Assembly: GCF_000003855.2 (NCBI RefSeq)
Contig: NW_003101681.1
Span: forward strand, 4,693,359 to 4,757,358
From: Blastomyces gilchristii SLH14081
Lineage: Eukaryota; Ascomycota; Eurotiomycetes; Onygenales; Ajellomycetaceae
Direction: 5' to 3'
DNA: 64,000 nt
The position numbers and the translations under genes are program-made. The stretch's first letter is position 1; each line of letters begins with the position of its first letter. The notes beneath the pieces were generated by a model. That model was not told where the DNA came from. It saw only the letters and a program-made list of their open reading frames with translations, and ran no database searches. Shown here in pieces: positions 34,770 to 46,685 of this stretch.

Positions 34770-37033
34770 TCATCTATTCCCCCTCCCACTTCCCTTTTCA
34801 TCCTCATCCTCATCCTCATCCAAATCCCTCCGCGCCCAGAAATCTCTAGAACCCTCCACAAACCCCTTAGCCGAGGCCCCTACATCCCCTTCCGGTATCG
34901 GTGCAAAACACAACCGGAAATACCTGAATGATTCATCATCATTGCGTCCACCCCCTTCAGCATCCTTACCACTGCCGCTACTAACTGGATTAAACAACCC
35001 CCCCGGCGCCACCAGACACAGGAACGGCTTCTTCATCAGATGCTTCCAGAGCGCGGTGGATAGTCGTTTAGTAGATATATCGCCGCGGGACCAGAGAGGG
35101 TGTGTCTCGAAACACATGCGCACCCAGACGAACATGCCGCCGCGGGGGAATTGGAAGGTGTATAGTGGGGTTTTGTGGAGGAGTTGCCAGTCGTCATCGT
35201 CGTCGTCGTCATCGTCATTATCCTCATCAATGTAGTTATCGCTGTAGCGTGCAGAAGTGTCGGTGGGGGGAGAGTGCTCGATAATCGACCTCCCTTCCTC
35301 CAAAATCGTGCACATAGTACGCATGCGCCATTCGTAACCAGCCCGCAACCCTTCCAGCCACCGCACCCATCCATCCGTCTTCCAGCTGACAGACTGCCTC
35401 CCACCACCACCAGTACATTTCTCCTCACTAAACTCGCCAAGCTTTTCCTCACTCCCTGCACTATCACCACCCACAATCAACCCCGCAACCATCGCCTGCA
35501 CGAACCCAGATGGCTGCTGCGTGCTCGTCTCCGTAATATACAGAATCCGCTCTACAACCTTCGGCTGCGCCGTAAGCCAGCCTAGTCGACAGCCGGGCGC
35601 GATGCTTTTGGAAAACGTGTCGAGGCGGACCACGCGGCCGTCTGTGTCTATAGAGAGGTAGGAGGGGACGAGGGAGTCGAGGAAATGGTAGCCGGATGGT
35701 TTGCCGTGGGCATTGTAGTTGGGTGTAGTGGGGTGAGGATTGAGAGCGTTGCTGATGCTGCCGCCGCCGCGGAAGTGTGCTTCGAGCTCGTGAGCAGCGG
35801 AGGGGTATTGGAGGTGCCAATACGGGTCGTCTTCGATGATAATGATGTCGTATTTCTGGCAGAGGGCGTAGAGCTCCCTGCGTCTTGGGACAGGGAGGAC
35901 GGCGCCGGTTGGGTTCTGTCCGATTCTACATGGGTTTTTTTCGGTGTTAGTAAGTTGCATTACAAATAGCGTAGGAAACAGCAATTAATGAGTAGACGAT
36001 GGCGGGCCCCCCCGGGGGGGGGGGAAGAGGGGGAAACTTACGTCACCGTATACATCAAATGCGGCCTCTTCCCACGACTAAAATCCCAATTTTCAAGAAT
36101 ACTCTTCAACCCGCGCTCCCCATCTACCATCATCCCATCCGAATCCATAGCTACAGTCACGACATTGATACCCCGCGGCCTCACAGTCTGTATGGCGTTC
36201 ATATACACAAATTCCTCGCACAGGATACATTCTCTATCCCTAGCCCAATCACGGTCCTTATCCCAGACATTCGTCAGTGCCTCGATGGTCTTGGAGAAGC
36301 CGTCTGTGGCACCGCATGTGAGAATCACTTCTGGTCCGTCTGAGTAGGGGACATTTGGGTGCAGATTTTCGCGGACGAATTGGCGGATGAAGGAGAGGAG
36401 GGGTGGGTAGCCTTGTGCGGTGCCATATTGCAGGGCTGTGGCAAGGTCGATTCGGGTTGCGGAGTTGGAGTTGTTGCTTTCTTTTGGGATGGTGAGTCGG
36501 GCTGTTGGGGGTGGGGTTGATAACAATAGGATCTCGTCCTCTTCAACCTGTGTAGTGACTGGGTTGGTGGAGGCGGGTGGGTTGATTCGAGTTGGAAGCG
36601 CGACGGTGGCCTCCAGGGTATCATATGGGAAATATGAGGAATTGGGAAGTCCTTCAAATTTGTATCAGTGATTTATATAGTTAAAGCCAATGTTATTTGT
36701 TTACTTCTTCCTTCGCATATATGAGCTAGGGGTAACCCTTGTAAGAAGATGCTTACCTCCTGCTAGGTTATGGATGCCCGGTATCGCAAAATACTTGTAG
36801 AACTTCTTTACGTCGCTTCCCATCCGATTTTTCGCCGCAACGGAGAAGTGATGGGACAGATCAACAGGAGGCTGCTTTGGAAGGAGTCCATTCTTCGCTT
36901 TCTTGGCTTCATTGGGCTTGTGTTTGGGGTATTTGGTTTTCGTCGTGGTGGTGGTGGTGTCTTGTTCTTGGTGGTGCTGGTTGTAGGAAAGTTTCGGGAT
37001 AAGTGACCCAATTGCGTATTTATTGGCCGCCAT
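34770..37033 (-). CDS. PLP-dependent aromatic/aminoadipate-type aminotransferase (ARO8-like), three exons
   Basis: A class I/II aminotransferase of the fungal ARO8/ARO9 (kynurenine/aminoadipate) group, transferring amino groups between aromatic or 2-oxo acids and glutamate. Exons 36757-37033, 36042-36651 and 34770-35925 give 2043 nt, 680 aa. Motifs: GGLPNSSYFPYDTLEA (exon 1/2 junction), EVILTCGATDGFSKTIEAL, YTVTIGQNPTGAVLPV (exon 2/3 junction), EDDPYWHLQYP (about 327-337) and FSKSIAPGCRLGW, whose Lys402 should bind PLP. The C terminus has GGMFVWVR and FRLCFAP. It is longer than usual because of inserts, including a run of nine Asp encoded by a GAT/GAC repeat at about 35193-35220. Intron 2 (35926-36041) holds an unusual C/G homopolymer (36005-36023). 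Specific substrate cannot be read from sequence. Confidence 0.88.
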
Positions 37034-38366
37034 TTTATGAAATGATTCGAGAGAAATACTTAGGCATACATAACAATAGCCCAATCGGAAAGTTCCTGGC
37101 GGTGGTTGGATTTTAACTGTTTCGCCGTTTGTTCGATATTTATACGCAGCATGGGGAGTCTGTCACAGCGGGCTATATCTATCCCTACAAGCTAGAGAGG
37201 TCCCCGTGATCGTTGCAGCGTAGTTAAGCTCGAAGTATGTATTGTCTGTCTCTCTTTGGAGTTTTCGTTCGAAGATAGGTAGAGAATATCTGGCCTTGCT
37301 GGTATCGATGTCCTTGATTTCAAAGCCAGGATCGAAGGAGTTCGTATTCGGCTGGCGGGTAGGGAGTAAACCGTTCAGATATAAAACTATGCTGGAACGG
37401 GTCAGGCGCGGATGGAGATGCAAAGGCAGGGCAGGGCAGTCAACTCGCAAGTTTAAGTTAAAGCCCGAGCATCGGACTATAGAAATATAAATGGTAACGA
37501 TGGTACAGGTGGGGGGCTGGCTCCGGGGCGAACGCCTACAGTTCCAGCGGACCAATTAGGCGTGCAACCCCTATTAGTTTTAGGGGTGATTTCAGCGCCG
37601 AGTTCTCGAGTTCCGTCCGGTATTGATATTTCCACTTATATTTCTACAAGGGCTCCTCCTCTCCACTCATCCCGTACCGCCAGCCGAACCCTGATACGCC
37701 GCGACGGGATAAGCAGCGGGCCAGCCGCGACCAGCAAGGAAGGACAATGTACTCCGTAGTACTCCGTACTGCGTAGAGAGAGGGGAAATCGGATGCAAAT
37801 CAAGGGGGGAAGAAAGCCTAGAAGGGCAGCTGATGGGTTAAAAATAGATCGACACCAATAATGGAAGAAAAGACGGTAACTATGTCTCTGGCTGGTACCT
37901 TCCTATACAAACTACTGCGGCGATCTACCCCGGAGCTACTTCGGGATTCGGCCTCTCTTCACCATCCTGCTGACTAACTCCGCCCAACCGGCTGCCCTAT
38001 CCGCCATTCCGCCTCACCTCCACTCCGCCACTCTCACTCACTCCTTGTCGCTCTACTCTGCCTCTTCTATCTCTGCTGTTTCTGATATTGTCTGCTATCT
38101 CGGTGCCGTGATACCCCGATAGACCCGCGTCGTAGTCGACTATTCGTGCTGTCATTCATTCTAGTGTCCGTCTGCTTCTTCTTCTTCTTCTTCTTCTTCT
38201 TCTTCTTCTTCTTCTTGTTGGCTGCCTGGCGGTCTGAGTTAGTTGGTAAGGGTTGTTCTTGATATTTGATATTGATATCGTACAGAATAAATTCATCTGA
38301 TCTAATTCCCCCCTTCCCCCCCCCCTCTCCCCTTTTCGTTACAGCTATAGATAGCACAGCGAAACT
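37034..38366. promoter_or_regulatory. Divergent intergenic region, aminotransferase / LCCL gene
   Basis: About 1.3 kb between two outward-facing starts, presumably holding both promoters. A tandem TACTCCGTAG-TACTCCGTAC pair lies at about 37749-37768. A (CTT)n microsatellite is at 38175-38216 and a C-run at 38310-38326, both in the likely leader of the LCCL gene. No coding frame is convincing. Confidence 0.5.
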
Positions 38367-40597
38367 ATGGCCAGAGAACCGTGGGATGATGAAGAGGCAC
38401 TCTCTGGCAGGACCGTCATCACCACGCTGACCGACGATGAGGATGACCCTTATACGGACGAACCTGATGGCATCCAACAACTGGGCATGTCAGGAGGTGT
38501 TGAGTCGGCGCCCACTACCCTGCCCATACCTGTCTGGCTGGCGGAATCCTCCAAATCTTTCCACTGGAAATGGGTCCCGCTGCCATTGCGCAAGGCTGCC
38601 CGTTCGACTGTGAAGTGGCTTAAAGGCCCCAATCCGCCTCGAGTTCTGCTCCTAAATCCACTTTTCCCTAGCATACAGGCTATGCCTGTCAAGCTCGTAG
38701 ATCGATTCTTTCCGAAACGAAAGTACAAGATTGGTCTTCTGTTGGCGGTGTATTTTACCTGGTTTCTCCCCTGGGCGTTGGTCCTGAGGAACTCCGCTTC
38801 TGGTGGTCATATCGAGGGCTATGGGAAACCTGCTCCGATCAGTTGTGGTGCTAGCTACTGGTACGTCTCATTTCCAAGCTGTTTCTATTTTTATTTTTAT
38901 TTTTATTATTTTGGTTGAATATCCTGGAGTGTGTAATTGAAATATTGAATTATAACGGAACTTTTGAACTCTACAGGGCTAAGGGAAACGAATGCGGCCT
39001 CAATGGGTATGAATGCCGGCCATTTAACCGCTCGACTTTTGCCTTTCGATGTCCTGCGTTCTGCAGTAGCCATCTCGTCCTAGAGCCGTACGTGGTAGGC
39101 AATGAGACTGTCAACTACCAAGCTCTGGTAGTTGGGGGTCCTATTCCTGGCGCCTCGAGTGATGATCTCGAGGGTGCGATCTATCGAGCAGATAGCCACG
39201 TATGCCAGGCCGCAATACACGCTGGAGTTATCAGCGACTCTACAGGAGGTTGTGGAGTCGTCGAACTGACTGGCGCTGGCCATTCGTATTTCGCCAGCAA
39301 GGCGAATAAACTCGCCTCAGTTGGCTTTCCTTCAACTTTCCCGAAATCATTTAGATTCCTGCGTCTGCCGGGTTCGCAGTCAGACTGCCCTGGCGACTTG
39401 CGGTGGCCGTTGTTTGCGATTACCGCAACCGCTATTGTCCTAATCTCCCTCTTTACGACCTCCCCCGCCGTATTTTTCTTCACGACATTTTTCATGCTCA
39501 TTCTCCACGTGGGTCTTGTATCTGATCCGCCGGAGCTACACAGGGTTGCAGACCTATTTTCGCTCTTATGTTCCAGGCTTCTGCCCGCTAGCTTCATCGC
39601 ATACGTGCTCTACATCTACTGTGCGCGCCCTCTTTTAGAACCACTGGCTTCCCCTCCCGTTTACCAGTTCAGCAAAACAATCCTATACCTAGGTCCTGCG
39701 TTTGTTGGTGCTCTGAACAACTACACGTTTGCTCTATGGATCCCCATCCAACGTCTTACCCCGCACGACATCAAAGCCCAGCCAGGCGCGCCCATCGCCC
39801 TCGCCATCATGATCACTATCATCGTCTCCATAGTCCTCGGCCAAGCCTGGCACATCCGCCAAGGCGGCCAATTCTTCCACTACCTAAAGATTTACCTCTG
39901 CATCGGCGCCGGCTTAATTTTCCTCCTTGTCCTCCCCCAATTCCGCCTGCGCATCCACCACTACATCCTCGCCATGCTCCTCATGCCCGGCACCGCCTTC
40001 CCCATCCGTCCCTCAATCATCTACCAGGGCCTGCTCCTCGGCCTCTTCGTCAACGGCGTTGCCAGATGGGGTTTTGCCTCCATCATCGAAACGCCAAGTG
40101 CACTAGGTGAACTTCCAGGGCCCGGTAGCAATGGCTGGTGGGGCGCCACTAGCCCCAACATCACGAACTCCTCCGTCCATATCTCGCTGCCGTCTGGCGA
40201 CCATGTGGATAGGGGTAATGGGAACATCACCTTCCAGCTGTGGGAGCCGGAGCGCATGGAGAAGCTGAATGTGGACGGCATCAGTGTGCTTGTGAATGAT
40301 GTAGAGCGGTGGCGTGGGTTTGTGGACGAGGATGTTACTGGGGAGTTTGTCTGGCATCGGCAGGGGCATCGGGGACTGGATATGTCCAGGCCGAAGCGTT
40401 CTGCTGGTGTAGAAGAGTACGAGCATGATGATGACACTGTTATATCAATGCAGGATCAAGATGGGAATGAGGATCCGGCTGAGGATCTGTTTTTCCGATT
40501 TGCATTTTTGAAGGGGTCGAAGGTCGGACTTTATGGTGGCGTTGGTGTTTGGAATAGAGATGGCAGCTGGATAAGTCCTCCGCCGCCGAGGACTTGA
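38367..40597 (+). CDS. LCCL-domain multi-pass membrane protein, two exons
   Basis: Exons 38367-38860 and 38977-40597 (116-bp intron, Trp codon split TG|G) encode 704 aa. The N-terminal ~120 residues are cytosolic-looking (MAREPWDDEEALSGRTV) and include KWVPLPLRKAARSTVKWLKG. A first membrane segment (GLLLAVYFTWFLPWALVL) follows at about 122-141. The LCCL domain (about 190-290) has paired Cys and the core DSHVCQAAIHAGVI, then GGCGVVEL. About seven hydrophobic segments follow between 310 and 560. The soluble C terminus is acidic (EEYEHDDDTVISMQDQDGNE). Fungal LCCL membrane proteins are conserved but of unassigned function, and secretory-pathway or surface location is inferred from topology. Confidence 0.88.
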
Positions 40598-41914
40598 TTT
40601 TCTGATTTTCTGATTTTCTCTTTCTCTTTTTTCTTTTTTCTTTTTCTTTTTCTTTTTGCTTCTTCTTACACTCATATATACATTCTTCGCCCCTTCTGTT
40701 CCCTGCTCTTCATGCTCACGATTGTCTAATTTGGTATCCCCTTCTCTTTTCTTTTTTTCCTCTTTTGTTGTATTGCCGCAAGGCAATCAAGTAGTCAAAC
40801 TAGCATCATACTTACCTAGACGGACGGTGTGGCGTTTTTATATTTGTTCAAACGTTATCTTTTATAAACTCGGTTTGTTTTTTCCCGTTTGTTCCCCCCC
40901 CTGTTCGCTGCCCTCATCCCCCCGGCCCCTTTTAACGCACCAGAACCACACGTATCTGATATGGTTCTACATGGCGAGTTGAGTCAAGTTGTTGATTTAT
41001 GATGTGATATGATATGGTGCTTGAGTGATTTATGATTATGCGGTTTTGTGCGTGAGACAGGTTAGTTACTATACATTATATACACACACACTCTCTCTAT
41101 ATATATTTGGTTATCTTAGAAGAGGACCCGTGATGGAGAGAAGTTAGAGAGTGGATGATAGAGAGGTTTTCCCTTTCCTACTCTTTTTCCACTTTTATCT
41201 CCTCGGAAGGGCACTTTTTGCCGGACCAACATGATGGGGCCGAAGAATCAATGACAAGGAGGCCTCTCAGTGCGCCAGGAGGTGATGTCGGCCGGGGCAC
41301 CAGTTCAATGACTCCGTGTTTGACGAGGATATGCAGGAAACAAAGATTAAAGAGGTCCCCTCAAATTCCACTTGAATTGAGATCTCCTTGCTTTCATTGA
41401 CTGAGATCAGTCAGCCCCAAATCATCCCTCCCACGGTCTCCTTGCGTCCTAACGCCGCTAACGACTCCACCTAATCTGAGCTTCGAGCAAAATAACAGCC
41501 TTGGAGACGAGCGGATAAGGATTTTACACCCGTAGGACGAACAGGCGATTTCCAGGATCCGTCTGACCGGCTTCTTCCGCCGCCAACGTCGTCTGTCTCT
41601 GTTTCTCTTCCCGGCATAGAACCCGTTGCTCCAGATGCGACAGATACAACGAGCGAACGTCCTTGGGATATCACACATCTCTATTCTCCCGATTGTCAAT
41701 GGAAAATCCGAAGCTCACGCAAATCTTCAAGCCATTCAACCAAACGCATCATCTTCGAACGCTCGAGAGAATCAAAATCGGGTCGATGTACAAATTCTAA
41801 TCCTAACGGTACTCAAAGAGTCCAGATAACGGTTCGACCGAGGCTTGTCTATCCATTATACATAGGGCGAGATTGCAGCCCACATCTATCTGCTATTATA
41901 CCTAGCCAGTGAGG

Positions 41915-41965
<51 letters not shown>

Positions 41966-42512
41966 ATCAGGCGCGTTTGCGACGTGCATTGGCGAGACGG
42001 AAAGGAGGAGCCCGTTATATTTATGCCATGATTGAACAGTTGTTTCTGATTTCGGAAATTACCATCTTGAGAGTACTCATAATAATTTCTTGGCTAATCC
42101 TCCATAGAAATCTAAATCGATCAATAGTGGTACCAATTGACCACGTAAAATCTGGCCTCATGGTTATATAAAAAAGGCTCTCAAAATCTCTTAATATCTC
42201 ATCCATTCGGTATGCTCAACGTATGGACGGACGTTCGCCGCAACTGATGGACATCAATCTTGTAGTTCCTCACGAAAATAGATGGAGCTCCTGATAGTGA
42301 ATTCCCCCCTAAAAAAAAGAAAAAGAAAAAAAAGAAATTACAAAGCTGGAGAGGGTAGGACAGAGTAGACGAAGAGGAAAGGGCTTTCGAGCTAACGCAT
42401 CATCCTTTATGAGTATTTGTACCATTGATTTCTCCTTCTCCAACGCCGCTTGACGTACTTTCAGGGCGGTGAACTCACGGTCTCTCATTTTCTGCCAACT
42501 TCCTTTATCCGA
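40598..42512. other. Intergenic region between LCCL gene and pogo element
   Basis: Pyrimidine-rich 3' UTR-like sequence at 40598-40780, a TA/CA repeat at 41075-41106 and a poly-A run at 41914-41964. An ATG-less open frame of 138 codons (41496-41912, plus strand) follows a possible splice acceptor; I did not call it. Otherwise no gene is visible. Confidence 0.45.
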
Positions 42513-42542
42513 TAACGTAATCAACCACCCAACGCCCGCTTA

Positions 42543-43454
42543 ACGTAATCAACCACCTAACGCTCGTTTCCACCTAACGCTCGCCTTTGTAAATCAATTA
42601 CAATCAACTTCAAATATTCATATCTCAATGAATATTTATTTAAAACTATTCTAAAAAACAGAATGATAATTTGTAGATATATATTATATTATAGTAAATT
42701 TCTATGAGAAAATAACATATAATTATTAATTTATTAAGCTTTTTAAAATACTAATTTAAAATAAAATACACAGTCTATATTTATAAATATATTTATAAAT
42801 ATAAATTATTTTCATATAAAAATTAAATATAATATAAAATTTTATCTTGAAATTCTTATTTATTATTGATTTATTTAAATTTGTATATAAAATTTTATAT
42901 TTTAAAATACTATTTTTATAATAACTGTGTATTATTTATACTTTAAAATTGTAATTTAAATAAATTATTATATGAAATCATTAAACTATATTTATATTTA
43001 ATAAATTACTTTTCAAAATTTAAAATTTCAAGAATTTTCAATATTTTACTTGTAATTTATAAAAAAAATTATAATTAAAAAATCAAAAAATTCTTAAAAA
43101 TTAAAATATAGAATTTTTATATAAAATAATTTAATATTTATTAAATTATAATATATTTATATAAGAATTATTATTTTTAATAATATATAATATATATTTC
43201 TTAATTTATAATAAAATATTATATATTTTATTTTACTGTATTTTATTTTGTAATTGAATCTATATTTTAATCAATTTTAACTATATTATAATAACTTTGA
43301 ATTATATTATACTATAAGTCTTGATATTTATAGATTACAAATTAAAGAATTAAAATAATGAATATTTATTAAGATATTAACATTTAAAGTTGATTGTAAT
43401 TAATTTACAAAGGCGAGTGTTAGGTGAAAACAAGTGTTAGGTAGTTGATTATGT
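42543..43454. mobile_element. Pogo-family MITE inserted in the TIR of the larger pogo element
   Basis: 912 bp with TIRs of about 70 bp: left ACGTAATCAACCACCTAACG, right complement of ACATAATCAACTACCTAACA, differing by C-to-T type changes. It is flanked by TA at 42541-42542 and 43455-43456. The interior is extremely AT-rich and non-coding. Confidence 0.85.
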
Positions 43455-43515
43455 TACACTCAACACCCGCTATTTCGCCATCACAATGATGAAATATTTT
43501 CAATGATATCTCAAC

Positions 43516-44021
43516 TAAACTAGCTGCTGAGATCATGAATTTCATGTTTGATCTCATTTGATCTGATCTTATACATTTCTTGACATGAATCTCACTGAGA
43601 CTAGTCATTAAAAAAACATGTAAAGTGACTATATATCAAATCTCAAAATGAAACCATAACTTGAAAAAAATAAGAAAGTGATTTCATTTAGTCTCATTTA
43701 GTTTCATTCTTGATATAAAGTTACTATTTTTAGATATTTTAAGGTTTTTTTTAGACTATTTTTAATTTTTTAAAAAGTAACACTTTTTAATAATACTTAA
43801 ATAAGATTTAAAGTTATTTAAAGTAATAAAAATAATTTAAATTGAGAAGTGAAAATCATAGTCTTATTTGAAAAATATAATAAGAGTAGATAGTAAGTCT
43901 TACTGAGATAGTATAAGACTACTATTTAATATTAAAACTATATAATAAGATTAGTTAAATTAATAATAAAACTATTAAAAATTCTGATTCTAATTTCAGA
44001 CATAGTTACATAGTCAGTTTA
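43516..44021. mobile_element. hAT MITE, 506 bp (copy 1)
   Basis: Starts TAAACTAGCTG and ends GTCAGTTTA. The flanking 8-mers ATCTCAAC (43508-43515) and ATCTTAAT (44022-44029) differ only by two C-to-T changes. It is the same length as the copy at 49214, and related at both ends to the large hAT at 3277-16289. Confidence 0.8.
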
Positions 44022-44029
44022 ATCTTAAT

Positions 44030-46603
44030 AATGTAATTAGATTTTAAGATAATATATTATATAATGAAAATATATATAGAAAATTACATATAAAAATATA
44101 CAGCTAATTCTGTAAATATTTATTGAATTTAATAACTTACTTAGAATATAAAATCTTAAGTAAAGATAGATTCAGTGAGTAAGTAGTTATTAAATTAATA
44201 AAGATTGTAATATTATCAGATTTCTTTAATAGTAAATCTGCAAGTATTCTGACAGAGCTCTGAAAATATAATTTAATCACTCTTTATAAAATCAAGAGTC
44301 TACTTTTCTAATTAGAAAGATAATTTTTAAATTCTTTAATCTTTTTCTTATTCAACTATGATTACTGTTATATAGTAGCTTATTCTTTCTTCTCTTTTTA
44401 CTCTTAAGTCTTTCTTATATCTCTAAGCTTCTTTTTAATCTACTGTTGAGCAGCTCTTATAGTCTTATTTATATCTTTTTACTACTTTACTATCTGATAA
44501 GCTGTCTTCTACTTTATTCTCTTCTTTATAATATCTGTCTTCTTCTATTTTTTAAGAATAGTATATTATAACTTGATATTCTTCTTATAAGTCTGCTTAT
44601 TCTTTTTAACAGCTTCAGAAGTTATTATTTTCTTATACATAATCTGTATCTTTGTTAATAAGAAGAACTGTGTTAATAGTAAATTTAAAGAGTTTAGTAA
44701 TCTTATTACTCTATTATAGACTACTGGGGCAGAAGAGCTCAATCATCATCAGCGCACTGCTGGTAGAAGAGCCGATCAATCATGAGACTCTCAACACCCT
44801 CTCTCAAACCAGCTATCACAGAGTACAGTACTTTCTCTCAGTAGCTTTCTTCAGTGACCTTGTCACAATGACTTCTTTTAATAGTGAAGTCAGTCAGTTC
44901 TAGAGCTTACAGAACTTCTAGAGCATACTTCTGAAATATCTCTTAACACTGTTAAAATGTTCAGAGTATTTATTAGAAATTTTTAAGTTCATTCTGAGAT
45001 TGAACTCATGCATGTTGATCACAGCAGGGCTCACACTTAACAGTCTCATAATCTGTAGACTACTGAAGCAAAAGAGCTCGATCATCACCAGCACACTACT
45101 GGTAGAAGGGCCGATCAACCGCGGAACTCTTAACATTTATTATACTTGTAATATCTTCTTCTTTAATTAAGAGCTTACTATAGCTGTCTATTCTTTATTA
45201 AAAGAATCTCTTTATCAAGAGTAAGATTTTCTTTTATATGAATTATTTAATTAAGATTACTAGATATTTAATACTACTACTACTTAACTTACTTCATTAA
45301 TTTTTATATATTAATAATAGAAGTAGAGATTCTTAATTAATATTATATATCTGAGAAAATATAAGACTATATTATAAGCTTTTTAAGAACTTGTTCTGAA
45401 TTAAATAAATATAGATTAATAGTAGTGAATATAGATATAATATTTAAAGATATAACTATCTTCTTTTATACAGTATTAAATAGCTGTTAAAAAGATCTCT
45501 TTATAGTATATATAAATCTCATTTCAGTTCTTATCTATTCATTCAGTTAATTGAAGTATAATTTACTTAATAATTCAAATATTTCAATATTTAATAACTG
45601 TAATTAATAAGTAGAATAAGAAGAAAAAATAGTAAGTAGAATTTAATAATAATTTATATAATTAATGAATATTATATTAATATAAAAGAAGTAATTATTT
45701 AATATAAGAAGTCTATATTTATATTCTACTTTTTTTTTATAAGAGATTCAAAGATCTTCTTTAAATATATTAATTTATATTTATTATTACTTTATTTATT
45801 TTCTAAAGTAGTAAAGTAGATCTGATTTTTTTCACTATTAAAATTCTTCAGTTAAGTATCTTATATATCTCTTAATTCTTCTTAATATATAAGAGTAGAT
45901 AAAAGTGAAGTTTTATCTGTATAAATTAAGATAAGTAGTGTTATAAATTCTCAACTGTTATTTTAACTAGTATCTATTATATAATCTGATTTAAGTAAAG
46001 TAATTAATATAATATATTTAAGAATATAAATAAGTTTTAATAGAAATTCTTTCTTATCAAAGTTATAAATATTTATAGATTTAATATTATATTAAGTAAT
46101 TTTTATCTATAGCTATAAATTAATTAGTAAGAAGTAAAAAATCAGTAAAAGAAAGAAATCAGTAGAAGAAAGAAATCTATTACAAGATTAAAATAATACT
46201 TAAAATATATTGAATTATCTGCAATCTTGTGTTTTTAATCAATATTTTAAAGATAGAGTGACTTAATTATATTCTTATAATACTGACAGAATTGTGACAC
46301 TCAGTTGATTTTAATAGATACTTTTAGAATCTCAAGAATGAGATTATGAAGAACTTAAGATATGCAAGAAAAACTGCAATCTGTCAATCAATTGATATGA
46401 AAAAGAAGCTGTTCTTCTTATGAATCTGTGAGATTTTTACAGTGAATAGAGCTTGCTTTCTTTCTTGATGTTTGAACACCTCTATAATGCTGTGATAATA
46501 TATATTGACTGATTCCATATTTTTTAGCAGTCTCAGTGTAATTAGGAATCAATTGTGTGTTCAAATCATCAATTGCTGCTTGTATAACTGCTTCATGATG
46601 CAT
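44030..46603 (-). pseudogene. Degraded pogo/Fot1 transposase
   Basis: The N terminus at 46603 reads MHHEAVIQAAIDDLNTQLIP and YTETAKKYGISQYILSQHYR, then GVQTSRKK, the Psq-type helix-turn-helix of Fot1/pogo transposases. Near 46090-45940 a frame reads IYNFDKKEFLLKLIY and later EFITLL, corresponding to the catalytic N-F-D-E-K-G-F block. A Lys/Arg-rich C-terminal helix-like stretch lies at about 44600-44380. Only the first 61 codons are open; the rest is broken by many stops and split by the TRIM-like insertion. Confidence 0.75.
44715..45135. mobile_element. TRIM-like element with 82-bp terminal direct repeats
   Basis: 82-bp direct repeats at 44715-44796 and 45054-45135 (TGTAGACTACTG ... TTAACA in the right copy) have TG..CA type ends, enclose 257 bp, and are flanked by TCTAT (44710-44714) and TTTAT (45136-45140). 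Total 421 bp, with no coding capacity. It retains CpG and GG sites unlike its surroundings, suggesting recent insertion. Orientation is unresolved. Confidence 0.65.
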
Positions 46604-46685
46604 GTTGTGAGTGTTTGAAGATGGATGAAAAAATGAAGATTGGGCGGGCGTTGGGTGTACGCGGGCGTTGGGTGGTTGATTACGT

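Larger units (their letters stand above)
42515..46685 (-). mobile_element. pogo/Fot1-type DNA transposon with three nested insertions
   Basis: The left end is ACGTAATCAACCACCCAACG (42515) and the right end its complement (ending 46685), flanked by TA (42513-42514 and 46686-46687). The left TIR is interrupted at an internal TA by a related short element. Removing it, a hAT MITE and a TRIM leaves about 2.3 kb, a normal pogo length. The transposase reads on the minus strand but is destroyed by mutations. Confidence 0.85.

Noticed and set aside
34603..35235. 210-codon plus-strand frame
   Set aside because: Largely antisense to the conserved C-terminal part of the aminotransferase; Pro/Ser-rich composition is a shadow of its codons.
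41496..41912. 138-codon ATG-less open frame after a possible splice acceptor
   Set aside because: No recognisable family, no upstream exon found, and it ends just before a poly-A run. It could be a relic but is not supported enough to call.
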